A stretch of DNA of 64,000 nt from Vespa crabro (GCF_910589235.1 NC_060975.1:824501-888500); one strand, 5' to 3'. Shown: positions 12,337-26,211, counted from the first letter of the stretch. The notes: generated from the sequence alone by a model not told the origin. Made by a program: numbers and translations.

Positions 12337-15300
12337 CTCCTGGAGGCAGCGCGTTGCGGGCTGGTCGCCGTGCTGGCTGGTGAACCGTTGGAAGAGCTGG
12401 AGCAGGTCGTGGTTCCTGAGGAGCCGGTTGCGTCGCTTCCGGTTGTAGTAGATGCAACACTGCTCTGTCCCGAAGAAGTAGTGTCTCTAACGGCGTTCGA
12501 GGCACACCTGGATCTCGTTGAAGGCGCCGCGACGCTGGTAGGAGCGTGCGAGGTGGTAGTATTAGTTACGGCGCCGCCGTGTTGTCGTCCTGGTCGTCGC
12601 GACGTCGCGACGTTCCCACTGCCACCACCACCACCAGCAACAACAGCACCACCACCACCACCACCACCACCACCAACAACAACAACAATACCACTACCGT
12701 TGGCAGAATTCGTATTAGAAATAGCAACGTTACTCGCGTTGTTCCGAACAGCTGGCGCACTGGATGGCCTTAAATGATGACCCGAAGTGCCATTCGTTTG
12801 AGCAGCCAAAATGTCAGGTGCTATCAGTGCGATGTCTGGCAACGAATTTGGCGCCGAAACGATAGCCGTTCTTCGATTGGTCGGTTCAACGTTCCGCTGT
12901 CTATGCTCGAACGTTCCCTCTGGTAATCGCAAATGACGTAGCCGCCTCATGGAGGCGCGTACCCAAGAATTTGTAACGCGATTGTTACCGCCGTTATTAT
13001 TATTTGATTCGAGTTCGTTGCTCGAATCGAAACGCAATTCCGTTTCGATATCATCGTTATTCGCACTTCCAACGTATATACCGTTGTTACTACTGTTATT
13101 ATTATTATTATTATTATTATTGTTATTATTGTTAATTTGGCGATCAACGTTGTCCGATCGAGAAAGAGTATCTACTAAGGACTTTCCCGTCGACGCGGTG
13201 ACGGACATCGCGGCACTGCGACTCGCTTCCTCGAGTCGATCCTCGGTGTCGCGCCTGCGCTCTGTCTTCTCGTTCACCGGGGACGCGTTCCTCCCCACCA
13301 ACTCAAAGTGCTCATTGGCCGCTGAACCCGCGCCGTGGCCGGACGTCTCCGACGCCCGCAGGCTTTCCACTTCCTCTAACCACGACCAATCGACTTCCGA
13401 ACACTCCGAGCAAGCCTCCTCCGATCTGATCGTTGATTCTTCATCCGGTGTTTTCCTATCGAACAAATAATTACTTTTAATTCTTATCTTATTCCGATTA
13501 GAAAATAATATGGTATTATTTTCATTCGATTCGTAAAACAATCTAATATATCTACATTTTATCAGCTATGAAAAATGATCAAATTGCAAAATTTAGATTT
13601 TCTATTTATTGTTATACCTAATGTTATTTCTTCTCGTTCGATTATATCAAATGCAAACGTTATGATCAAAAAGGAGAGAAATCAGTGAACGATTGCGAAA
13701 TAACGATCATCTGCATGGCACAACTCTTCCGCGTGACAACGATCGAGAACTCTGAAAGCAGAGATCGAGAAAGTCGATATGGATGCCACGACGATTATCA
13801 ACCTCGAACGCGATGATATCTCGAGCGTGAAAAGAAAGGAATACGTCCTTTCGGAGGTTTTCTTCGAGGATGGATAATAATAAAAGGGACCCTTTGTTCT
13901 TAGGAGCGTGGCTAAGCGCACGTGCCACTTCGGGAACCCCGCAGTGTTCGCCATGCGGGATCCACGCTTCTCGCGCACGAGCCCGGGCTAACACAACTTC
14001 CGGTTAACCGATGCCACGAGGGAGAGAACGATAGAAAGTCTTCGCGATTCCCGTGGGTCTTTTAACGACACGTATCCGTTGTTCCTTTTTTTTCCATCGT
14101 GACCGACGATTCTTCATAACTTTTCTTCTTTCTTCTTCTTCTTCTTCTCCTTCTTCTTCTTCTTCTTCTTCTTCTTCTTTAATTATTCAAATGAAATAAT
14201 TGATTTTTGTGCTCGACATGTGAAATTTTTAAAGTTATTCTTCTATGTGTCTATATATGTTCGTTATATTATTTCTAAATTTTAATAATTTCATGTAATT
14301 GTTATCTAATTATATTAATAAATACGTAGATTCGAATGAGTTTAAAAATAGAAAAATTATCGTCATAAAAATGCTTAACGATATATATTTATAATTGGGA
14401 TATATTACGTGATCAATGTGTTAACAGTAGGTATTTCAAAGTTATAAATGACAATGAATAATGTAAAAGAGATCGAACGACATACGAGAATATTTAACGT
14501 GAATAATGTTTTTTTTTAAATCGATTTGACGATCTATATAGACGTGACTGTTATTGTAAATAAAACCGTTAGACGAATATATAATCGTCTACGTTTCCTG
14601 TGTTGTAACGTATATACATATATGCGCATGTATGACCATTAACATAGGCCAACCATGCCAGAGAGAATTCTTTTTTTTTTTCTTTCTTTCTTTCTTTCTT
14701 CCTTCATTTTATTTTCCTTATCACTGAGAACTGCCTACCCTCTTTGATAACTCGTTCTCGTTCGACGACGCCCGCAGCTGCCGTACGAATACGTCAAACA
14801 AACTAAACTCTTTTATTCGATTTTGACATTTGAAGAGAACCGACGTTTATATTTGATTATTCTTATTCAACCTTACTGATTATTTAAATACATACAATGA
14901 TCTTACAATAGATGCACTATACAAAGAGAAATAGTTTCGATCGAATTTAATAGATTGTCAAAGTTGTTCTTTTATACACGAATGATATTTTATTTTTGTT
15001 TAGAAACTTTGAAAAGAAAAAAAGAAAAAGAAAACCCATCAATGAGATTATACTAACAAAAGTGTCATAATAGATTAGTGCAATAGGTGACATGAAAGTT
15101 AGAATTTTCCGCTTTCATGAATCATACGTAATACTCTCGAGTGTGTCTCAAACGATACGAAAGCCAATCGAATTTATTTATTCCAAAAATTGTATCTATT
15201 TTTTATATATATAAATTTTTTCTTTTATTTTCTTCTTTCTATTGAAATTATTTTTACAGGCCAGATGATCATAGTTACGTACGAAGGCTCGTCTGTGAAG

Positions 15301-16561
15301 AAGATGGGGAGGAGGGGAGGGGGGAGTAGCAGAACGATTTGAAATAGTTTGCACGCTCGTTAAGTCGTGCCTTGGTAAATACTTCCGGCACAAAATTATA
15401 CTTTTCAGTCAACGTACTCGTCTATCTTGTACATGCGAATGTATTCCTACATTCTCACACAAAATATATTTTATTGGGCACAGTTATATACCAATAAATA
15501 TTATGAATAATTTTCTTTTTTTTTTTTTTTGATTTATCGTCTAAAAAAAATCCCAGGTTGGGTTAGGTCGTACAAAATCGCAAACATATATATCAAGAAT
15601 ACACACGAGTAAAAAAAAAAAATAAAAACAGAAAAAAAGAAAAGAAAAACAAGACAAATCCTTACCCGGTGAAGAAGCCAACAGGTTCACAAGACTGACC
15701 AGACTCTTCCAAGCTAACAGATCTATTGACTCTGCAAGAGTCCTTGGAACCATGACCCTTTGTCCCTTCTGCCCAAGATTTACGATGAACTACGCTCTGG
15801 AAGGATCTCCTTTTCGTATCACGTAGGAACACACTCTCGTCTTGGACACGTCTCTTACATTTATCTCGTAGTTCAAGATCAAAATCAACGAAGCAGGAGT
15901 TAGCTACCGTACGAGATGAAGATGATACTTCATAAAGTGAGGATTCGAATGCTGGATTATCAAGTTCTATGTCCTCATAACTATCGCTATTTCTTCTGCG
16001 ACGATTTTCTAAAGAAGACGATTCTTTTTTCTCGATCAGTGGTATAGCAGACGATGATATCGATCTATTCGAGCCAGCAACATCATCCTGATTACTTTCA
16101 CTATGATCCTCGTTGTCCTCGTGTTCAGCAAGAAAATCAAAAGCACTGTTGATCTCCTGCGCCTCGAATGTCTCTTCCTCCGAAGAGCTAATTATTTCTG
16201 AACTAGCATGATCAACAATGTCCCGATGATCCTGAATGATCCCTGAACAAGTTCGTCTAATAACCGGTTCGAGGTTCCTCGTGATGTCACGTATCCTCTT
16301 TATAGTATCCGATGAGACAACGTCGATTCGTTTCCGGATTGGTACAACCTGATCATGCCCCAAGGTCACCAAGACATCACCGTTGTCACTATCGTTCTGA
16401 ACTTGTTCCTGTTTCACGGTCAGGGACAGCTTCTGTTCCAACTTTGGTGGACAGACATCCAGTAGATGTTCCTGTTCCTCTGGCGTTGGATCAGTCAATG
16501 AAACTCTTGGCACACATACGTCATTTCCAAGATCGATCAAATCACAATCCTCCGACGCCAT
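12337..16561 (-). CDS. uncharacterised low-complexity signalling/scaffold-like protein, 5' part (2 coding exons, gene continues beyond)
   Basis: I do not recognise this protein. Exon 1 is 15,666-16,561 (896 nt) and starts at the Met of MASEDCDLIDLG. That ATG follows closely on a splice acceptor, so a 5'UTR intron lies upstream and the longer in-frame ATG at 16,702 is unlikely to be used. The donor CCGG|GTAAG joins in phase to exon 2 at 12,337-13,455 (acceptor GATAG|GAAAACACC), giving 671 complete codons before a donor AGGAG|GTATTT at 12,336. The remaining C-terminus is not identified in the window. The protein is acidic and Ser-rich with clusters such as ISSSEEE, a basic Arg patch, SECSEVDWSWLEEVESL just after the junction, then a poly-Asn run, a basic segment NSWVRASMRRLRHLRLPEG, a poly-Gly/Val run and a Ser/Thr-rich tail. 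No enzymatic domain or membrane segment is visible; it looks like a disordered adaptor or regulatory N-terminus. GC content is much higher than in its surroundings, which supports coding. Confidence 0.75.
12640..12705 (-). repeat. coding GGT/GTT trinucleotide repeat (poly-Gly/Val run)
   Basis: On the plus strand this reads as CCA/ACA triplets. In the coding frame of the minus-strand gene it encodes a run of glycines flanked by valines and alanines. It is a length-polymorphism candidate. Confidence 0.7.
13091..13134 (-). repeat. coding AAT/AAC trinucleotide repeat (poly-Asn run)
   Basis: ATT/GTT triplets on the plus strand encode about 13 consecutive Asn in exon 2 of the uncharacterised gene. 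The run stays in frame. Confidence 0.8.
13456..15665 (-). other. intron of the uncharacterised minus-strand gene
   Basis: This is the 2.2-kb intron between the two coding exons (GTAAG donor at 15,665, AG acceptor at 13,456-13,457). It contains a CTT microsatellite, AT-rich DNA, and a distinct GC-rich island at about 13,880-14,050 with a CACGTG E-box, which is discussed as a possible alternative promoter. Confidence 0.7.
14122..14180. repeat. (CTT)n microsatellite
   Basis: About 59 bp of nearly perfect CTT triplets with one CTC interruption, lying inside the intron of the uncharacterised minus-strand gene. Confidence 0.9.
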
Positions 16562-17241
16562 TTTTCTAAAATTTACACCTATAACGTAACGATAGATCAT
16601 TAGATAGATAGATAGATAGATCATTAGGTCATAGATAAATACTTCGTTATCGAACGCAACGATTGATTGATTTTTCATTTTCCTGAACTTCAACTTTTTC
16701 ATTCTAATCGAACGAAATTACACAGGAATTTCAATTATTTTCTTCGTTAGAAATATACGATATAAGAATCGATTGACTCACCTAACTTTCTTAGAAATCG
16801 AAAGGTTATATTGAGAAAGGATAAATCATTTAAGATCGAAGGAAACATATCGAAATTTTCAGGAATGTCTGATCCGATAGAACTCTGAACAATATCTGCG
16901 ATCATAATCGAATAATAACTGCGAACATAAATTGTTGGAACATCCTTCTAACCATCGTTTCTATCATTAGCAATGATTATTAACTATACGTTAATCACCT
17001 GATTCTCGAACAGTAATTGTTTATTCAAAGTTATTCGCAATAAATCTTCATTATCGTGCTTTGTAACACGTTAGATATTAGAAACATATCGAATATTTAA
17101 TCTAAGTATTTAGGAAGTAATAGATAAGGAAAGATTAAATAAATCTTGAAAAATAAAATGAAGAAAGTAAAAACGTCAGTGCATTCGCTTTATCTTGGTA
17201 ACATTCTAAGGTATGCTCCCACGCCTTGAGAATGCACTTAC

Positions 17242-17300
17242 GTTGCACAGGATTGCTCTTCCTAGTGCTCTCCTTCCTTATCCGGGGTACACTTTGAGTT
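17242..17300 (-). other. candidate 5'UTR exon of the uncharacterised minus-strand gene
   Basis: On the minus strand the sequence GTGCAAC|GTAAGTGC supplies a consensus donor at 17,240-17,241. The acceptor just upstream of the MASED start codon at 16,561 has no other obvious partner. The 5' boundary is arbitrary and only the donor is seen directly. Confidence 0.35.
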
Positions 17301-17444
17301 CATGAATCCCAACGTTGTGCTTTTCCGCACGTCCTCTTTTGTGTCATCCTACGAGATAAAAAAAAAAAAAAAGAACTGGAATTTATCTAAAAATCATTCT
17401 ATTCTATTTTCTTTCCTGTCTTTGTGTAGGTGTGCCTTTGTGTG

Positions 17445-17484
<40 letters not shown>

Positions 17485-18871
17485 AGAAAAAGAAGAACAA
17501 AATATTAAGTAATAGAATTTTTATATATACAAGTTGAATTCTCTTTTTTTTTCATATGAACATAAACAAAATAAATAAATAATTTGTAATTCGCATATAT
17601 TAAGAGAAAAGATTATTACAAAATATATATATATATATATATGAAAATCTTCCAACATAATCTTTCAACGAGTTCAATCGTATCGAGTTCTGCGGACAAC
17701 GTGAGTCATTCATCAAGCGATTTATTTGTCCAACCAATGGAGAGAACAAAATGGTACGGTCGATCTTTCTCTCCCCGAATAATTTTCTCTACCACTGGCT
17801 CTGTTTAAGAGAAAGAGAGAGAGAGAGAAAGAGAGAGAGAGAAAGAGTACATCGCAGTACTTACTTTTAAAGCATGAGATTAAAAAAAAAAAAATAAAGA
17901 AGAAGAAAGAGAGAAGAACGAATCTGAAAGAACAATAAACCTAAAACACTTATTATTCTTTTCGATAGTAAACGTAGTCAATAACTTATTTGTATTCTAA
18001 TCGTATACTAACATAAGAAATCGTCCTTGGATCAATACGTACACAAAGAAAGACACAAAAAGAATGATTTATGAGTATTGTTTTTCTCGATCGACTGATC
18101 AATACTTAACAAAATTCGAAATTCGATAATTCATACTTAGCGACTAAAAAATTGCACACGTCACATAAAAAAAGAAAAAAGAGAAAGAGAGAGAGAGAGA
18201 GTATAATATATCGAACGTGAGGATAACAACAGGTTGTAACCAGACAGTATCGTATGTCAAGATCAGAGTGATCGATTTCTTCGATAGATCATTGTGTACG
18301 TTGCTTTAAATTCAAATATGCGAAGTGCGGGTGGTGTGGTCCCGCATCGCAAACAAAGATACCAAAGTAATCCCTTTGTTTCATTTTGAAAGTGCGACTT
18401 TATTTGCTCTTTCTATCTTTCTCACTTTTTAATTTATATCTATATGTAATATTAATCATTATAATCTAACATTATCGCACAAGTATTACTATGTACACGT
18501 GGTTTTTTTATTTTTTTTTTTTTTTGTTTTTTTTTAATATCCTAAACGTACAAAAATATATTTCTAGAAAAAAGAAAAGAACAGCAGCAAAATACATTAA
18601 TTAAAATGTTTTTTACATCTCTTTGAAGTTCCATAGAAATTTTTTTTATAAATGATTATATATAATTTTTCGATAAATAATTTTTTATATATTACTACAT
18701 TTACTACATACACATAAATCAACGATGTTTATATCCTAGTGAAGATTAACAAGTGTGTTTATTTACGAAATAATAATACAAAAAAAGAAAATGAAAAGAC
18801 TATGTGTTTTGATTGAAACACCTTCTCTCTGACCGATCACTGATACGTCATATATTGTAAATAAATCTCCG

Positions 18872-18873
<2 letters not shown>

Positions 18874-18938
<65 letters not shown>
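18874..18938. repeat. (CT)n microsatellite
   Basis: A 65-bp perfect CT tract. Confidence 0.92.
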
Positions 18939-18941
<3 letters not shown>

Positions 18942-19841
18942 GGTTCTTCTCTGTCGACTACCGAATAAATATTTATCTTTATCCGTTCGTCCATGGCACC
19001 TTATTTAAAGATAGATCTTTTAAAGTAGTTATTTCAATTTATACTTATAACGCGCGTATAAACAAAGAAATTTTCATATATTTTATCGTAATGAATATCT
19101 ACGGCTTTGAAACTTTTCAAGGATCATCATCTCGTCTGAATTCAATCATTGTGAAAAAAAAAAAAAAAAAAACTACATAATATAATTAAATATAATCGTG
19201 TTTCGAATAGATAAAAAAAAAGAGAGATAGGAGAAGGAAACAACGACAAAGTACAACGATGGAAAATTTTTTAAACGTCGTGCGAAAACTAATAAATATA
19301 TTAATAATATAAAACAGCTGTTTCCCCAAAAATAATATTATTTCGTAAAAAAAAATTGTCTCCTTTCTCTTTTTTTCCTTTATAAGTAAAAGAAAATAAT
19401 AAATTTACTTATTAATATTTAATTACGAATAATACAATTTCTATTAATATTAATATATCTATCTTGATGAAAGTTTTGAAATTTCTTTCTAATGAAACAA
19501 CCGGAAACTAAAAATTCTCATCCATTTTCATGGGTAAATTCTAATAAATTCAAATGACCTCATAGAAATAATAATAGTAAATATTGTAATCGATTAAGGT
19601 TTGTGTTTTATGCTCGAAAGGTAACGAGTAACCGGACCTTTTCAATAGGCAACAGCTCCACATAGCACGTTCATGAATCATGTTGTCGGACAACGCCTCA
19701 AAAAAAATATATCGCTGATGTTTAATATTCCATTTAGAGTTCTACGTTTATTTGGTAGTAAGTTAATTAATTTTCCTTTTATATATATATATATAAAATT
19801 ATCGATAATTATGTTGATAAACTTATGATGAAACTAAAGAG

Positions 19842-19872
<31 letters not shown>

Positions 19873-20118
19873 TAAAAAAATAATAACGATAGTTCATAGG
19901 TCAAGTTAATAAGAAATTCGAGAGATTTAATAATCAAGTTCATGGTTTATCAGAAAGACGACATCTTTATAGAGAAGGCGTTTGTAAGAAATGTATGAAG
20001 TAAAACGAGGTATGAGATAAGGATAATATTAATAATAATTAATATCCTTCTCCTAGTTCATTTAACTTGAGAATAACTCGTTCCAGTCAACAGAATATAC
20101 GATAAAATAGATAGTGAA

Positions 20119-20121
<3 letters not shown>

Positions 20122-20166
<45 letters not shown>
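20122..20166. repeat. (TA)n microsatellite
   Basis: About 45 bp of TA followed by a short TG run. Confidence 0.9.
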
Positions 20167-20175
<9 letters not shown>

Positions 20176-22732
20176 ATTCTTATCAAATTATTCTATCGAA
20201 AAGGAAATAGAATATTCTACAAAATAAATCTAGGGTATCTCTAATAAATTTTCGATAAGAAAAATTACATACAATATTAAATTGAAATAATATATGTACG
20301 TAGAAAGTTTATTAACAAATTATCATAATTTTTCTTCATTATAATAACATTATTTTATAAGTATAAAATACAGATAGTAAAATTTTTAGATCGACGTGGG
20401 ACACATTATAGATCTTTGGAAATAATCAATATCATTATTGTGTTCATCATAAAACTTTGGGAAATTTAATGAAATTTCTTGAATTTACACAAGTGGAGAT
20501 CTCGAATTTTTCATTTTATTCGTTCCGATCTATCGATATTCGATATGAACTATTTACAAAACGATCGAGGATTAAACAATGATATTATCGTTTGTTTTTG
20601 ATCGATAATCTCGAGAAATCGACTTATTGTTGGCATAGTTTCTTTTTCTTTTTTTTTTTTTTATTCTTTCTTTTATATCTTTTTGTTTTTCTTTTCTTTT
20701 TTTATCCCCATTTTTTTTCAACGATACAAACTAATATCTCGAAGAAATAATTTCATCTAGTACTTCTATACAGTAAGACTTTCATTTGACGGTAGAAACT
20801 AAACGTTCTATGTCTCTATCTCTCTCTCTCTCTCTCTCTTTTTCTCTACGTATACGGTGGCTCTCCAAGTTGTACAGTGCACACAGAGCAGAAAGTCCGA
20901 AGATCGGCAACGATACTTGCTTCGAAGGCCAACCACTCTCGTTCGTGGTGGTGTACCACGCTTCACGACCCACCCAAGGGATAGAAACGCAATCCTTATG
21001 ATAAAAACTACAAGTTGCCCTTCCTCGCCGATTCTAACTTTCCTTTATTCTCTGTTCCTTCCTTTAATTCTTAACAAACGTACAACAATTTTCGAATAGA
21101 CCAAAGGAAAGAATAAAATAATGGGAATAAAGGGACATAAAAAAAAAAAAAAAAAAAAAAAAAGAAAAGAAAGAAAAAAGTATCAATTAGAAAGATAATA
21201 ATTTAAAGAATCGTTTAACAAATCTAAATGTTATAAAAGATAATTACGTAATATGTTTCTACGAACGATAATTGAAAAGTTATAAATTGCTATAAAAAGT
21301 GGATTAGTCATTGGACTGAATCGTTCGAAAGTCATTAATCGAAAAGACAAAGATCGATTTGGTCTTTTTAAATGAACAAATGGTTAAAAAGAAAAATAAA
21401 AAATAATAAAAAGAAAGGAAATGATTGCTTATAAATAATCTTTATAAAAAGATTTCCAGATGTTCCGTTCGATGACAATTTCCGGTTCCAAGGAAAGCAA
21501 TGAGAAAATTGGCGTATTTCACGACAAGTGTCACGGTCTAAAAATACTCATTGTTTATGTTCTTTTCATGCGTAAGTGGAAAAAAAAAAAAGAAAAAAGA
21601 AAAAAGAAAAAAAAAGAGACGAAAAAAAAGAAAAGAAAAAAGGAAACAAGAAAGATGAGATAGAGGAAACGAAGAGAAAGGCAGATCTTCTCCTTAGTCC
21701 TGCATCTTAAACACGGCTGATCCGGTTTAATTGTTATGCTAGTTGTTATGCTCGGTTATTTTCTATTGCGATCGTAATTCTATGTGTTAGAAAGGATATA
21801 TTCTTTATGGGGGAAAAAAAAAAAAAGAGAGAAAAAAAAACAGAAAGGTGGAACTTCGAAACCGCGAGTACAACACCTGTTACGGTGACCCGGAAATATA
21901 TTCAAGGATCTCTCGCTTTATGTCGTCAAATACGAAAAGGATAATAATTTTTTTTTCTTTTTTTTTTTTTTTTTTTTCTTTCTTTATATTCTTACATACA
22001 GGGTGTCCTAAAATACCAACCAATATACACATCATTCCTATTTTAATCTTATTTATATATATTGATATTAACGTCACAATTAAAAATCATAATACCTATC
22101 ATATATATTTCTGTCAAGAGTGATAATAAACCAATCAATCTTTTTTATTCGTCCCCAAGAAAAGATAGATATTTAGAAATTTCGTAGAAATCGTAGGTGG
22201 GGCCTCTACGTCCATTCGTCAAGGCCTCCCTCGGATGAATTACAAAGTGAATGTTCGTTTTTCAAAGGCATTCAAAAGGACGATGCACCGTACACATTCC
22301 GCCGATTGTGAGAGCATCCAACTTTCTCACCGTCTTCTTTTTCTACGATCCATAATAACCAGAAAAACCACGTCGAAGACAAATTTCTAATATTTAACGC
22401 TCGAATTGTGAAAGTTCGAATAAACGTAAATCGCGGGAGATTTAAAACGGATAACTTTGGTCACGTAGTATTCTATGTTCACATACTTCAAAGTGAAAAT
22501 CTAAACGAATATATATATATATAGCTCGTTTCGATTTATTTAACCAAAGCTAACGAATACTTAGAAATGAATAAAATTGAAATGCACATTAGAATTAGAA
22601 AGTAAAAGATCGAAAAGAAACGTTCTTAAAAAGGAAAGAAAATAAAAAAGTCAATATGGCGTAAATGAAATACTTACGTCTTTAATACTCTTTGTCTCTC
22701 GAAACTCGTTTGTAATTCGTTCGCAGGCGTTT

Positions 22733-22808
22733 ACCTCCTCCTCCTCCTCCTCCTCCTCTTCCTCTTCTTCTTCCTCGTCCACCTCCACCACCACCACCTC
22801 CTCCTCCT
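22733..22808. repeat. CTC/CTT/CCA trinucleotide repeat
   Basis: Interrupted triplets that read as poly-Glu/Val on the minus strand. The enclosing 61-codon frame is otherwise unremarkable. Confidence 0.85.
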
Positions 22809-23479
22809 TTCCGAACACTCTTCGGTACGGTGTCACGACACATTCGGGTCACAGAAGAACGTCGTACATCGAGATGTTGTATTCCTCTTTGGTCTCCTCA
22901 TCTCCTCCTCCTCGTATTCTAATAGAACGTAGAACTCACTGGTACACCAAGGAATAATAATAACTCGGGATCGACGATTTTTAACATACACTTCACTCGC
23001 GCATTGCACCGTCCCGTATGATGACTATTAATAAATTAACCATTTGTCGAATTTCAAAATTATCTTTTAATCTTTACATATAATCGCGTTTAAGATTTTA
23101 TTTTTAATTTTACGGTGCACCGAATGGGAAAAGAAAAAAAGAAAAAAAAATCACCGATCTTAACCTCACGACACAAAAATATTCTCTTTTTTTAATGCTC
23201 TAAATTTCTCCTCGTGATTACCGATAATCTTTCTTATCTTTCATTATCTTTAATTTGTCCATTTGCTTAATGATTAAATAATATATTGTTATACAATAAA
23301 TTAATTAAACGTACTTCACAGAGTGACGAGATTTCACGTCCGTATTTCAAGACGACCTGCAGCAACTGGTTCCTAAGGAGCGGCGGCCCTTTCAAAAGTT
23401 CGTGAACCGATCGAGTTCGACGATCGCAGCGCCATCTGAGAAGCTTACCCTCGCTCCTACGTATACCATGCATCGACGT

Positions 23480-23583
23480 TCTTCTTCTTCTTCTTCTTCT
23501 TTATTCTTTATTCTTTATTCTTTATTTTTTTCTTTCTTTCTTTCTTTCTTTCCTTCTTTCTTTCTTTCTTTCTTTCTTTCTCT
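23480..23583. repeat. TTC and TTTC microsatellite
   Basis: A TTC tract, then ATTCTTT units, then a long TTTC tract. Confidence 0.88.
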
Positions 23584-23907
23584 CTTCCTTTACCACCTCC
23601 ACTTTTCTCTTCGAGCCAAGCCTACAAAGAAACAAATTCTTTTCTTATATGAATTCTTCACGAGATCAAACTTGTATTTCGTTCTTTATAAAATGATAAA
23701 TCCTCGAAAAAGAGAGGGAAATTGACGGGTGGCTTACTTCCAAAAGAGCGCGAAATAAATGACCTTTCAAATTCGTAACGATTAACCTCTTTAAGAATAA
23801 ATGATCGAATATTGAAACACAAAGGGAACATTTCTTTTTTGTAATTAATAATATTTCTTCGTGCAAGATGATTTTCTATTTGTAAGAGAGAAGAAACATT
23901 TATTAAA

Positions 23908-23941
<34 letters not shown>

Positions 23942-24901
23942 AAAACCTTGTTAATATTATTCTATTCTTTCTAATTATGGTGCAATCTTGAAAATAATTT
24001 CGAAATTGAACGTGAACGTATTTAATTGAATATCCTTGACAAGGTTAAACGCTTCGATAACGACTGCAGTGCCACCTTCGATTTCAAATAATTGTATGAT
24101 AATTATATTCGAATCCGCGCGCGCGAAAATAAAATATATTTAAATATCATTTTGACGACGTAAAAAGTCGTGAAAAGAAGAAACAAGACTGACCTTTCAA
24201 AAGTTCACGAATCGAGGAAGAGAAAGAGAGAGAGAGAGAGAGACAGAGAGAAAAATCAAGCGAAGGGAAGTCTGTCTGTATATCTGGTTATAGAGAAGGT
24301 CAAAATCCTCTCAACTCGTGCGTGCTTCACTATAATTGTCTAACCTCAAATTATTTCTAAATTAGGAATGAACGAGCAAAAGTTGTTTTTTTCTGTTTCG
24401 ATTTCTTTATCGAATACGTATCTATAAGTCTTTCTTCTAATATTCATAACGCGTAGATCCATTGTAATCGAGAGTCACGACGTATTTAAAATTTAAATTG
24501 AGTTAAAATAAAACGATCGAATAAATTGTACGGTGTAAACGACGTCAATGCTATAAATCAGTCACTTTAATACGCGACACTCAAAAATCATTTAACTTAT
24601 GTTACAATTATTATTGACGATCTATCAAGATTCTATGCATCATTATATTTGATAATCGATCATTAAAAAGGCGATAAATATATCCTGTTAAAAATTTTTC
24701 CTACGTACACGTATATATCTAATCAAATGGGATTATCAAACAAACGCGTAAAATTTGTAAAAATTTATCGTAATGATCGTGAAAATGACCGAGGAAATAT
24801 CATTTCTTACGTTATAGTAAATGTCTTGCACTTGCAACTAAGGAAGCTTTTTAACGTAAAGTGAATTTCTTGATTCGCCCTAAATGGATACTGACTTGAC
24901 T

Positions 24902-24982
24902 CCCTTCTTCTTCTTCTTCTTCTTCTTCTTCTTTCTTCTCTTCCTCCTCCTCCTCTTCTTTTTCTTCTTCTCTGTCTCTCCC
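24902..24982. repeat. CTT/CTC microsatellite
   Basis: Roughly 80 bp of polypyrimidine triplets. Confidence 0.85.
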
Positions 24983-25253
24983 CACCCTTTCTAACTTTTT
25001 TCTCATTCACTATGCTTTTCCTTATATTCGTTTTATTCGGTATATAAACCTCTCTTTCTCTTTATTACTCTAAAGATCTTTACAAAGTTTCTATTATGTC
25101 TTTTCGACATAATAGTATAATATTCTTGGTTCTCGTAAGCGCGTGCCACGTAGGCGCCACAAGAAACGAGTACCCGACGGTATTCGCGTAATGCACGCAC
25201 TGAAGAAGAAAACGGACACGACCCTCCGAGAGAAGAAAAGAGAAGAGTATGAG

Positions 25254-25273
25254 AGAAAGAGAGAGATAGATAC

Positions 25274-25336
<63 letters not shown>
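25254..25336. repeat. (GATA)n(GA)n compound microsatellite
   Basis: GATA units followed by a GA tract over about 80 bp. Confidence 0.9.
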
Positions 25337-25340
<4 letters not shown>

Positions 25341-25672
25341 AGATATTAGGTACATTCACCGATTCCACTATACCGATCCTTGCCGTCCGAATAGAATTGC
25401 ATCGAGATCGGTTGAGAACCCTCTCCCTTTTTCCTACTATACGTTCAAGAATGGAGGGGGTAATCTTTTCAAGACGCGTTACTCACAACCAGAAGACGAT
25501 TAGTGAATCTCTTCGATGGACTTCTCGGTGGAAAAGGTCTTACGACCCTTCGCAACAATTTTCTTTACTTTCATACACTCACCAGACTGGAAAAAAGTTC
25601 CAATCGATTTTACACAAATATATTTAGTTAGACACGCGATGTAAAGGGTGTTCTCCCTCTCCTTTCCTATCT

Positions 25673-25713
<41 letters not shown>

Positions 25714-26211
25714 TTCTCTAAATTGAATGTATTTTTTAACACAACAATTTAATCGATTGGAACAATCTACAAAAATGTTGTTTACTTTTTACATGATATT
25801 TTAGAGCACCCTTATATACCATGGTCACTTTGTTGACACGCCACTGATGACTGCAGTCAGAGTGCATGAGGCCCATGTAAGAGTATGCGAGGAGTTTGTG
25901 TCGAGGAGAGGGGCGAAATGGACTGGTAAGAGAAAGGTGAATACATTCAGGTATACAGAGAGGAAAAGAGAGAGAAGATGTACAGCGAAGGCGGACGAGT
26001 TTCGAATTGACCTAGCAACTTGCTCTTCTCGTTCAACTATACACGAAATCTTATGAGTCTAACGTGGAAACTGTTCCAAGGTTGACATCTAATTAATTAT
26101 ATATTTTTTAATGATTAGTCAAAAATCGAATCATTAGAATTCATGATATCAATGATTATTAACAATTGAAATTATAGCAAATTTGATAACATTGTATATT
26201 ATGTTATTTTT

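Larger units (their letters stand above)
17301..26211. other. long stretch without a provable gene
   Basis: AT-rich DNA with numerous microsatellites: (GA)n near 17,450, (TA)n near 17,623 and 20,122, (CT)n near 18,874, CTC/CTT near 22,733, TTC/TTTC near 23,480, GATA/GA near 25,254. GC-richer islands near 20,845-21,000, 22,200-22,400, 23,330-23,470, 25,380-25,560 and 25,850-26,050 contain short open frames in more than one frame. They could be noncoding 5' exons or promoters, but I see no domain and no joinable exon set. Confidence 0.55.

Noticed and set aside
12328..12777. 149-codon plus-strand open frame rich in Pro and Val
   Set aside because: Antisense shadow of the poly-Gly/Ser exon of the minus-strand gene; composition is dictated by the CCA repeat and it has no independent start context or splice support.
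12949..13470. 173-codon plus-strand frame with a poly-Leu run
   Set aside because: Antisense to exon 2 of the minus-strand gene; the Leu run is the reverse of the Asn triplet repeat.
13682..13994. Overlapping 95 and 98 codon minus-strand frames
   Set aside because: Inside an intron, two overlapping frames open at once because of GC-rich composition; reported only as a possible promoter island.
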